Assembly: GCA_017990865.1 (NCBI GenBank)
Contig: JAGNNB010000210.1
Coordinates: forward strand, 1-5,954
Direction of reading: 5' to 3'
DNA length: 5,954 nucleotides
DNA from: Lysobacteraceae bacterium
GTDB taxonomy: Bacteria > Pseudomonadota > Gammaproteobacteria > Xanthomonadales > Xanthomonadaceae
The notes under the pieces were generated by a model that worked only from the letters and a program-made list of their open reading frames with translations, ran no database searches and was not told where the DNA came from. Both the position numbers and the translations under genes were made by a program. Positions 1 through 5,383 of the stretch are shown here, one piece after another; positions within the stretch are counted from its first letter, which is position 1; each line of letters begins with the position of its first letter.

Positions 1-336
<336 letters not shown>

Positions 337-341
337 CGGCA

Positions 342-1148
342 ATGACATTACTTGGAAAAACAGAGGAAGAAATACGAGCACTTCAAGATCAGCTTGTTGC
401 GGCACTAAGAGAGCTTGGCGGCTACTCTGGGAACATTTCGCTACAAAGAACTCTTGGATGGGATGACAAACTCTACTGGCCGCTAAGAGATCGCCTTGTC
501 GATTCGGGGCATCTAAAGCGACAAAGGGCAAGAGGCGGGGCTGTACAGTTAGTTGGACCAGGATCGGCAGCCCAATCGCCCGATGAGATTAAGTTGATCG
601 CCAATCAAAAGGCTGAGTCAGAGGGAGAACTCTACGCCCCTGTGGCATCCGTTTTGCAAGGCGACTGGGCACGCGACAACCGTTTCCGTCAGCACTTGGT
701 CGAGGTTACAGCTTTTCAGGGACGTCGTAACACGGGAGGGACTTGGACTCGACCTGATCTTGTTGTTGCAGCCGTTCGCTTGTTCCAGTTTTTGCCTGGA
801 AAGTACTTTGATTTAATAACTTTTGAAATAAAGCCACGTTGGGCAGTTACTGTTACTGCTATATACGAAGCACTTGCGCACCGCAGATCGGCCACCCAGT
901 CGATCGCGTGGTTTCACTGCCCGTTAGAGGATCAATCTTCACAAAAAGAGAATCTGGATCGTATCGCGGAAGAAGCCGAACGTCACGGAATCGGAATGAT
1001 CATCGCAGCCACCCCTTCAGATTATTCGACATGGGAAACAAGAATCGAACCGGCGCGTATCGAACCAGACCCTGAGCATCTCAATGAATTCATAGCATTG
1101 CAATTCAGCGATGGTGCCAAAGATGAATTGACTGCATGGGTGAGGTAA
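342..1148 (+). CDS. Putative winged-helix / PD-(D/E)XK nuclease-like protein, probably horizontally acquired
   Basis: A 268-aa protein I cannot name. Residues about 8-72 look like a winged helix-turn-helix: a helix-rich start, then GGYSGNISLQRTLGW, then WPLRDRLVDSGHLKRQ and a basic wing RARGGAVQLV. Residues about 92-225 look like a restriction-endonuclease-type fold: Glu96 in an early helix (ESEGELYAPV), Pro138-Asp139 in TRPDLVVAAV, then FEIK (Glu162, Lys164) after a hydrophobic strand FDLITF. This matches the E...PD...ExK pattern, followed by the helix AIYEALAHRRSA and the strand SIAWFH. A DNA-binding protein with nuclease activity is inferred. The start at 342 is chosen because it follows asnS by 5 nt and has GGAG upstream. 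G+C is about 50% in 361-420 and about 32% in 781-840, against about 72% in a native line, with CTA, AGA and TTA codons that are scarce in neighbouring genes. This indicates recent acquisition. No transposase, partner methylase or toxin/antitoxin neighbour is visible. Confidence 0.7.
   Translation: MTLLGKTEEEIRALQDQLVAALRELGGYSGNISLQRTLGWDDKLYWPLRDRLVDSGHLKRQRARGGAVQLVGPGSAAQSPDEIKLIANQKAESEGELYAPVASVLQGDWARDNRFRQHLVEVTAFQGRRNTGGTWTRPDLVVAAVRLFQFLPGKYFDLITFEIKPRWAVTVTAIYEALAHRRSATQSIAWFHCPLEDQSSQKENLDRIAEEAERHGIGMIIAATPSDYSTWETRIEPARIEPDPEHLNEFIALQFSDGAKDELTAWVR
1142..1145 (+). promoter_or_regulatory. Ribosome-binding site for the gene at 1153
   Basis: GAGG sits 7 nt before the ATG at 1153 and overlaps the final Arg codon just before the stop of the preceding gene. 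The spacing is good, and the site fixes the start of the small membrane protein. It also means the junction between the GC-poor gene and native sequence falls at or before this point. Confidence 0.5.
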
Positions 1149-1152
1149 TTCC

Positions 1153-1458
1153 ATGATCCTCTTCCTCGCCCTCCTCGCCGTCGCCGTCGCCATCGCCGGG
1201 CTCTGCGCGCTGGTGATCTTCTGGCCACTGACGTTGGTGCATCTACGCGACCGGCACCCGACCATGCACGCCCGTCTCGGCAGCCTCGCCTTCGCCAGCC
1301 CGCACGCGCTGTGGTGGTTGCTCAAGGGCGAATACCGCGAAGCCGCGGACCCGAATCTCAGCGGCTTGGCCACGCCCGCGCGGGTGTCGCTGAGCACGAT
1401 CCTGATCGGCCTGTTCGCGGCCGGCATTCTCTGGCTGTGGTCGGTGGCTTACCCATGA
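1153..1458 (+). CDS. Small two-helix inner-membrane protein, UspB-like topology
   Basis: A 101-aa predicted membrane protein. Residues 2-29 form a very hydrophobic first transmembrane segment, residues 30-77 a soluble loop with charged and aromatic residues (HLRDRHPTMHARLGSLAF, ALWWLLKGEYRE), and residues 78-98 a second transmembrane segment ending near the C-terminus. The layout, the length, and the loop of the form F.S......W....Y/EYR resemble universal stress protein B of enterobacteria (about 111 aa), but identity is too low by eye to assign that name. GAGG lies 7 nt upstream of the ATG. Its stop overlaps the next start in an ATGA, which implies translational coupling with the 104-aa gene. 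G+C returns to the native high level here. Function unknown. Confidence 0.8.
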   Translation: MILFLALLAVAVAIAGLCALVIFWPLTLVHLRDRHPTMHARLGSLAFASPHALWWLLKGEYREAADPNLSGLATPARVSLSTILIGLFAAGILWLWSVAYP

Positions 1459-1769
1459 GCAGCATCGACGGAACGCGGACGGAATGGTGGCTGGCCAGCC
1501 TGGGGCTGACGATCGTCTGGGCGCGGCTGTGCGTGCGCGAAGCCGGCACCGCCGAAGTCTTCGACAGCGACGGCAATACGCTGGCCTACGACAGCGAAGA
1601 CAGCGCCCGCGCGGCGCTGATGGACGCGGAATTCGTCGCCTACGACGGCTTGGACGACATCGACGCGTTGGAGCGCGGGTTCTCGTTGGAAGAACTGGCC
1701 CCTCCGCAGGCCGAGAACGACGACGCCCTGCGTGCGCGCATGGTGCGGACTCTGGGCTCGCGGGTCTGA
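1455..1769 (+). CDS. Conserved hypothetical protein, 104 aa
   Basis: No recognised domain. The start is placed at the ATG at 1455, which overlaps the preceding stop by 4 nt (ATGA). An in-frame upstream ATG at 1311 would bury 144 nt inside the membrane-protein gene and is unlikely. Visible features are a short hydrophobic stretch at residues 11-24 (WLASLGLTIVWARL), too weak for a sure membrane segment, a compact middle with AEVFDSDGNTLAYDSEDSAR (33-52) that looks like paired beta strands, and an acidic tail (DGLDDIDALERGFSLEEL, 64-81). The protein is soluble or peripherally attached and acidic. I recall similar short proteins near asnS in Xanthomonas and Lysobacter genomes, but this was not checked. 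Overlap with the membrane-protein gene suggests co-expression and perhaps a shared function. Confidence 0.8.
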   Translation: MSSIDGTRTEWWLASLGLTIVWARLCVREAGTAEVFDSDGNTLAYDSEDSARAALMDAEFVAYDGLDDIDALERGFSLEELAPPQAENDDALRARMVRTLGSRV

Positions 1770-1867
1770 TCCGAACGCTCGGCGCGGGCACCGTTTGCCT
1801 TCTCGCTCACGAAGGTCGACATGCGGCCTTCCGCTCCGGATCGACGACACGATAGAGTCCCCTCCCG

Positions 1868-1897
1868 ATGCCGCCTTCGCCGACCGCCCCCGCATGA
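1868..1897 (+). other. Possible 9-codon leader ORF overlapping the traX-like start
   Basis: The reading frame ATG...TGA encodes M-P-P-S-P-T-A-P-A, and its stop overlaps the ATG at 1894 in an ATGA. Four of nine codons are proline. A GATAGA hexamer at 1851-1856, resembling a weak -10, lies about 11 nt before it. There is no Shine-Dalgarno motif. This is a suggestive arrangement for translational coupling, but it is short enough to occur by chance. Confidence 0.15.
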
Positions 1898-2619
1898 CCT
1901 CGACCGCGACGCCCCGCAAAGCGACGCTGCCGCCGCTGGTGTTGCCCGACGGCACGCTGGAATTGCTGAAATGGGCCGCGGTCGTGTTGATGACGATCGA
2001 TCACGTCAACAAATTTCTGCTGGCGGCCAGCCATCCCTGGATGTTCTGGCTCGGGCGCTTGGCGATGCCGCTCTTCACCGCGGTGCTGGCCTATAACCTC
2101 GCACGCCCCGGCGCACGCGAGAAAGGCGTGTACAAGCGCACGCTCGGCCGGCTGTTGCTGATCGGTGCGCTGACGTCGGCGATATTTCTCGAGATCGGCG
2201 CCACGGTCGAACACAGCGGCTGGCCGTTGAACATCATGTTCCTGTTCGCGGCGATCGTCGCCTGCGTCTGGCTGATCGAGATCGGCGGTTACGGCGCCAA
2301 AACCGCGATGGTGTTCGTGTTCCTCATCTCCGGCGCGCTCGCGGAATATCTCTGGTTCGGCATCGGCTTCGGCATCGCGGTCTGGTCCTACAGCAAGCGG
2401 CCGTCGTGGACTGCGGCGATCTTCGCCATCGTGCTGTGCGCTTCGCTGAATATGATGGAGAACGTCTACTGGTCGCTGCTGGCGCTGCCATTGCTGTTTC
2501 TGGCGCCGCGCATCGATCTGCGCGTGCCGCGCTTACGCTTCGCGTTCTACGCGTACTATCCGCTGCATCTGGCCGCGATCTGGGTCATCCAACGGACGAC
2601 GAGCCTCGGGACGGGATGA
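1894..2619 (+). CDS. TraX family integral membrane protein (acyltransferase-like)
   Basis: A 241-aa polytopic inner-membrane protein of the TraX family, named after the F-plasmid protein that N-acetylates pilin. Family signatures are LKWAAVVLMTIDHVNKFL (residues 25-42, with the conserved Asp36-His37), GRLAMPLFTAVLAYNLAR (54-71) and the C-terminal FYAYYPLHLAAIW (218-230). Several further hydrophobic segments lie at about 87-103, 112-130, 138-165, 173-186 and 192-204, giving roughly seven or eight spans. Length fits the family. The start at 1894 is the first in-frame ATG after the gap. An in-frame upstream ATG at 1732 would overlap the previous gene and add a non-conserved Arg-rich stretch. No Shine-Dalgarno motif precedes it. 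No conjugation genes are nearby, so this is likely a chromosomal acetyltransferase-like protein with an unknown substrate rather than part of a transfer operon. Confidence 0.88.
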   Translation: MTSTATPRKATLPPLVLPDGTLELLKWAAVVLMTIDHVNKFLLAASHPWMFWLGRLAMPLFTAVLAYNLARPGAREKGVYKRTLGRLLLIGALTSAIFLEIGATVEHSGWPLNIMFLFAAIVACVWLIEIGGYGAKTAMVFVFLISGALAEYLWFGIGFGIAVWSYSKRPSWTAAIFAIVLCASLNMMENVYWSLLALPLLFLAPRIDLRVPRLRFAFYAYYPLHLAAIWVIQRTTSLGTG

Positions 2620-2717
2620 GCGGCGCATGAGCGATGCATGTTCGGCGCGCGGTTTCGCATTACGGCATTCGAGTCGCTCGTTTCGGCGTGCGCCCTCGCC
2701 TTTCACCCTACCGCGAT

Positions 2718-2721
2718 AGGA
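2718..2721 (+). promoter_or_regulatory. Ribosome-binding site for the SDR gene
   Basis: AGGA lies 8 nt before the ATG at 2730. It supports that start over the in-frame ATG at 2634, which would add 32 residues of Arg-rich, non-SDR sequence before the Rossmann fold. Confidence 0.45.
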
Positions 2722-2729
2722 CGCTTTCC

Positions 2730-3515
2730 ATGGATTTGAACCTCGTCGGCAAACACGCGCTGGTCTGCGGCGCTTCCGAAGGCATCGGCGCGGCCACGGC
2801 GCGGGAATTGGCCCTGCTGGGCGCGACCGTCACCGTCCTGGCGCGACGCGCGGACGCCTTGCGCGCGGTGGTCGAGACGCTGCCCAACGCGCAGGGACAA
2901 CAGCACGGCTGGCTCGCGGTGGATATGCGCGATACCGCCGCGCTGCGCGCGCAGGTCGATGCGCTGGCGGCGAACGCGCCGGTCCATATCCTGATCAACA
3001 ACACCGGCGGCCCGCCCGGCGGCCCGGCCCACACCGCGGATGCGGACGCCTTCGAAACCGCCTTTTCGCAGCACCTGCTCGCCAACCACGCGCTGCTGCA
3101 GGCCGTTCTGCCGGGCATGCGCGCGGCGCGCTGGGGGCGCGTGGTGAACGTGATCTCGACCTCGGTACGCGAGCCGATCCCCAATCTCGGCGTGTCCAAC
3201 ACCGTCCGCGGCGCGGTGGCCAGTTGGGCGAAAACGCTATCGCGCGAACTCGCGGCGGACGGCATCACCGTCAACAACGTGTTGCCCGGTTACACCGAAA
3301 CCGCCCGTTTGCGGCAAATCGTCGGCGATCGCGCCCGTTCCGGCGGGCTCAGCGAAGAAACGGTGATGCAAGCGATGCGCCAAACCGTTCCCGCCGCCCG
3401 GTTCGCCGACGCCGCCGAAGTGGCGGCGGTGATCGCCTTCCTGTGCAGCCCTGCGGCGGCGTATGTGAACGGCACGAATCTCGCGGTCGACGGCGGACGA
3501 ATGAATTCGCTGTAA
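2730..3515 (+). CDS. FabG-like SDR oxidoreductase lacking the canonical Tyr/Lys pair
   Basis: A 261-aa cytoplasmic short-chain dehydrogenase/reductase of classical length. The Rossmann nucleotide motif GASEGIG (Gly14, Gly18, Gly20) begins after MDLNLVGKHALVC. LAVDM (62-66) corresponds to the adenine-binding strand and ILINNTGG (87-94) to the NNAG motif. Ser143 in VNVISTS occupies the catalytic serine position. The canonical YxxxK expected 13 residues later is replaced: Ser156 stands for Tyr and Arg160 for Lys (VSNTVRG, 155-161). The following helix and NNVLPGYTETARL (182-194) match FabG-type proteins, and the C-terminus GTNLAVDGGR is typical. I recall an SDR subgroup described as beta-ketoacyl-ACP-reductase-like with an imperfect catalytic tetrad that carries this SN.VR pattern. 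Substrate unknown. It may be an enzyme with altered chemistry or a non-catalytic binding protein. AGGA precedes the start. Confidence 0.9.
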   Translation: MDLNLVGKHALVCGASEGIGAATARELALLGATVTVLARRADALRAVVETLPNAQGQQHGWLAVDMRDTAALRAQVDALAANAPVHILINNTGGPPGGPAHTADADAFETAFSQHLLANHALLQAVLPGMRAARWGRVVNVISTSVREPIPNLGVSNTVRGAVASWAKTLSRELAADGITVNNVLPGYTETARLRQIVGDRARSGGLSEETVMQAMRQTVPAARFADAAEVAAVIAFLCSPAAAYVNGTNLAVDGGRMNSL

Positions 3516-3547
3516 GCTAGGGCTCTTGCACGTCGGTGACCGCCGCG

Positions 3548-3844
3548 ATGTCCGTTTCGTCCACAGATGAAGAGCGCCGCCGCGCCCCCCGTGTCGAGTT
3601 CGAGTGCGTGGTCATGATTGCGCACGGCAGCGCCGATGGCTTCGTCGCGCACATGGAGAACGTCTCCGCGGTCGGCTGCTGCACCACCCGCCCGGAAGAC
3701 TGGTCGCTCAGCGTCGACGACGACGTGCGCCTGTACCTGCTGATCGACCTGCGCCACGTGTTCAGCGCACCCGCGCGGGTCGCGTGGATCAGCGACCGCT
3801 TCGTCGGTTTCGAGTACCTCGAACCGCAACGCTTGCCGACCTAG
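3548..3844 (+). CDS. PilZ domain protein (first of a tandem pair)
   Basis: A 98-aa single-domain PilZ protein, a likely cytoplasmic receptor for cyclic-di-GMP. The N-terminal RxxxR switch is Arg11-Arg15 (ERRRAPR), and the second ligand motif is NVSAVG (Asn38, Ser40, Gly43), a valid D/NxSxxG. Both halves of the binding site appear intact. A beta-barrel follows, ending in ARVAWISDRFVGFEYLEPQ. The start is uncertain: a GTG at 3536 in the same frame would add M-T-A-A. The ATG at 3548 is chosen because nothing conserved lies before it, but no clear Shine-Dalgarno motif exists for either. It begins 32 nt after the SDR stop and could be read through from it or start at a weak TAAGCT element over that stop (3513-3518). 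Target unknown. PilZ proteins commonly affect motility, pili or exopolysaccharide. Confidence 0.9.
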   Translation: MSVSSTDEERRRAPRVEFECVVMIAHGSADGFVAHMENVSAVGCCTTRPEDWSLSVDDDVRLYLLIDLRHVFSAPARVAWISDRFVGFEYLEPQRLPT

Positions 3845-3927
3845 GGTTTTCCAACGCTCCGTTCGACGGCGACCCGCGACCGCCCGTTCCTTCTGCGCAG
3901 CGAGATCACGCGCATCGCCCGCGCCGC

Positions 3928-3936
3928 TGTCATACT
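3928..3936 (+). promoter_or_regulatory. Putative extended -10 promoter for the second PilZ gene
   Basis: TG-T-CATACT matches an extended -10 (TGnTATAAT) in 4 of 6 hexamer positions plus the TG. No good -35 is visible about 17 nt upstream. Transcription would begin near 3943, leaving a leader of about 31 nt before the ATG at 3974, with AGGGG at 3957-3961 as a somewhat distant ribosome-binding site. Confidence 0.35.
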
Positions 3937-3973
3937 TCCACCCTCTTAGATCTGACAGGGGCGGCAGCGGTCC

Positions 3974-4273
3974 ATGGAAGACTACGTAGCCAGCGAGCGA
4001 CGTTCCAATATCCGCGTTCCGTATGCGATGCAGGTAATGATCCTGTGCGGCGATCTGGCCTGGGTGGCGGACATTTTGGACTTGTCCGAGGGCGGTTGCG
4101 GCGCTTTCCGCCCGAAAGGTTGCGTGCTGCGGGAAGGCAACGTCGCGCGCCTGTTGTTCTTCGAAACCACCGGCCAGGCGGTCGCGGTGTCCGCGCGCAT
4201 CGCACGGATCACCGAACGACATCTCGGGTTCGAATACCACGAGACGCAGACGATCCCGCCCACCTTGCCTTGA
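3974..4273 (+). CDS. PilZ domain protein (second of a tandem pair)
   Basis: A 99-aa single-domain PilZ protein with both cyclic-di-GMP motifs: RRSNIR (Arg10 and Arg14 as RxxxR) and DLSEGG (Asp36, Ser38, Gly41). The barrel closes with ARIARITERHLGFEYHETQ, which aligns with ARVAWISDRFVGFEYLEPQ of the upstream PilZ protein. The two also share ERR near the N-terminus and a Gly-Cys after the second motif, so they are probably diverged paralogues from a tandem duplication. A 129-nt gap holds a putative extended -10, so this gene may be transcribed independently. AGGGG lies 12 nt upstream of the ATG. Cytoplasmic. Partner or target not deducible from the sequence. Confidence 0.92.
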   Translation: MEDYVASERRSNIRVPYAMQVMILCGDLAWVADILDLSEGGCGAFRPKGCVLREGNVARLLFFETTGQAVAVSARIARITERHLGFEYHETQTIPPTLP

Positions 4274-4354
4274 CGACCGCCTGAAGCGCGCTGTCCGCCG
4301 CGCTTATCCCCGCGCTTCCCGCGCCCGTCCGCCGATCGACCGACACGTCTCCCC

Positions 4355-5167
4355 ATGCCCGAAGGCCCCGAAATCCGCCGCGCCGCCGATCGGCTCGCCG
4401 CCGCTGTCGTCGGCGCACCGCTGACCCGCGCGTGGTTCGCGTTTCCCGCGCTCAAACGCCACGAACGCGGCTTGAAAGGGCGGCGGATCGACGCGATCGT
4501 TCCGCACGGCAAAGCCCTGCTGACGCGATTCGACAACGGCTGGACGCTGTACAGCCATAACCAACTCTACGGCGTGTGGACCATCGCCCCGCCCGGCGAA
4601 CGTCCCGACACCGGCCGCTCGCTGCGCGTGGCTTTGGAAACCGTGCAGAACGCAGTCCTCCTGTACTCCGCCTCGGATGTGGCGATGTGGCGCACCGACG
4701 AACTGGATCGGCATCCGTTTCTCTCGAAACTGGGACCGGATGTGCTCGACCCCGCGCTCGGCGCCGATGCCGTGGCCGAACGATTGCGCGACACGCGCTT
4801 TCGCGGCCGTTCGCTCGGCGCCCTGCTGCTGGATCAGGCCTTTCTCGCCGGCATGGGCAATTACCTGCGAAGCGAAGTCTTGTTCCTGGCGCGACTTTCG
4901 CCGGACCGCCGGCCCGCGGACTTGTCGCCGCAACAGATTCGCACGCTCGCCGAGGCGCTGCTCGATGTCCCGCGCCGCAGTTACGCCAGTCCCGGTATCG
5001 AACCGGCGGCCGGGATGCGCCGCGACTATCTCACCGACACCCCGCACAGTTTCCGCTTCGCGGTGTTCGATCGCGAAGATCAACCCTGCCCCGTCTGCGA
5101 CGCCAAGATCGTGCGCCGCGAGGTCGGCACTCGACGGCTGTATCTCTGTCCGCGCTGCCAAGGCTGA
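4355..5167 (+). CDS. nei: Endonuclease VIII (Nei), DNA glycosylase/AP lyase
   Basis: A bifunctional base-excision-repair enzyme that removes oxidised pyrimidines and then nicks the abasic site by beta,delta-elimination. The 270-aa protein starts MPEGPEIRRAADRL, the Nei signature. After Met removal Pro is the Schiff-base nucleophile and Glu3 (precursor numbering) the catalytic acid. Lys53 in HGKALLTRF is the conserved catalytic lysine, and LYSHNQLYGVW (65-75) is Nei-specific. The helix-two-turn-helix motif lies around LLDQAFLAGMGNYLRSEV (158-175), with Asn169. The C-terminal zinc finger has Cys245, Cys248, Cys265 and Cys268, with the DNA-contacting Arg260. Length is close to the E. coli enzyme (263 aa), and the motifs separate it from MutM/Fpg. 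All key residues are present, so it is likely active. No Shine-Dalgarno motif precedes the ATG, and the 81-nt gap before it shows no clear promoter. Confidence 0.96.
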   Translation: MPEGPEIRRAADRLAAAVVGAPLTRAWFAFPALKRHERGLKGRRIDAIVPHGKALLTRFDNGWTLYSHNQLYGVWTIAPPGERPDTGRSLRVALETVQNAVLLYSASDVAMWRTDELDRHPFLSKLGPDVLDPALGADAVAERLRDTRFRGRSLGALLLDQAFLAGMGNYLRSEVLFLARLSPDRRPADLSPQQIRTLAEALLDVPRRSYASPGIEPAAGMRRDYLTDTPHSFRFAVFDREDQPCPVCDAKIVRREVGTRRLYLCPRCQG

Positions 5168-5218
5168 GGCACCGCTTCGCGCCGCCCGCCACGGGCAAGC
5201 CGCCGCCGATCTCGTAAA

Positions 5219-5370
5219 CAGGTTGTTGAACAACGATCTTCCTGATCGTTGTTCAAGTCGCGAGTCCGGCACATGTCCGGACTCGCTCCCGACGAATCAA
5301 GCGCTTACGCGCTCGCTTCGTCGTCGCAGCCGTCCTTGGCTGCGCTAGCAGGCTGTTTTTCAACAGCCTG
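5219..5370 (+). repeat. Composite hairpin array with imperfect terminal inverted repeats
   Basis: A 152-bp intergenic module of five consecutive hairpins. (1) 13-bp perfect stem, arms 5226-5238 and 5244-5256, 5-nt loop. (2) 10-bp perfect stem GCGAGTCCGG, arms 5260-5269 and 5277-5286, 7-nt loop. (3) interrupted stem, outer arms CGACGAA 5290-5296 and 5317-5323, inner AGCGC 5300-5304 and 5309-5313. (4) 7-bp stem CGCAGCC, arms 5325-5331 and 5338-5344. (5) 12-bp perfect stem TAGCAGGCTGTT, arms 5346-5357 and 5362-5373, 4-nt loop. The two ends form a further inverted pair: CAGGTTGTTGAACAAC at 5219-5234 matches the complement of 5355-5370 at 14 of 16 positions. No hairpin is followed directly by a T-run, so these are not canonical intrinsic terminators. 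A REP/BIME-like or MITE-like dispersed element is the best reading, and its copy number cannot be seen here. Confidence 0.8.
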
Positions 5371-5371
5371 C

Positions 5372-5377
5372 TAAGCT
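5372..5377 (+). promoter_or_regulatory. Putative -10 element for the aldehyde dehydrogenase gene
   Basis: TAAGCT ends 6 nt before the ATG at 5384, so transcription from it would start at or very near the A of the start codon, giving a leaderless mRNA. No Shine-Dalgarno motif precedes that ATG, which fits. The -35 region would fall inside the fifth hairpin and has no TTGACA-like hexamer, so the call is weak. The same TAAGCTA string occurs at 3513-3519, upstream of the first PilZ gene. Confidence 0.3.
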
Positions 5378-5383
5378 AATCGG

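Noticed and set aside
342..1148. Toxin-antitoxin or complete restriction-modification system
   Set aside because: There is only one gene of foreign composition. No methylase, antitoxin or specificity subunit lies on either side.
1732..1893. Upstream start for the TraX-like gene
   Set aside because: It overlaps the preceding gene, and the added sequence is Arg/Pro-rich with no membrane or TraX features.
2634..2729. 32-residue extension of the SDR
   Set aside because: The Rossmann fold starts right after the ATG at 2730, which has AGGA at good spacing. The extension is Arg-rich and not SDR-like.
3290..4240. A 316-codon open frame on the - strand across the SDR end and both PilZ genes
   Set aside because: It spans three well-supported + strand genes and the gaps between them and shows no domain. 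It is a by-product of high GC.
5184..5196. Short GCCCG/CGGGC hairpin after nei
   Set aside because: A 5-bp stem with a 3-nt loop and no T-run is expected often by chance in DNA of this composition.
4304..5272. A 322-codon open frame on the - strand opposite nei
   Set aside because: It is antisense to a fully conserved nei gene. Its translation shows no recognisable domain and is rich in Arg, Gly and Ala, as expected from the complement of high-GC coding sequence.
5219..5370. CRISPR array
   Set aside because: The hairpins differ in sequence from one another and there is no regularly spaced direct repeat.
5226..5373. Intrinsic terminator of nei
   Set aside because: The stems are strong, but none is directly followed by a T-run on either strand. 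The only T-run lies inside the loop side of the fifth hairpin.
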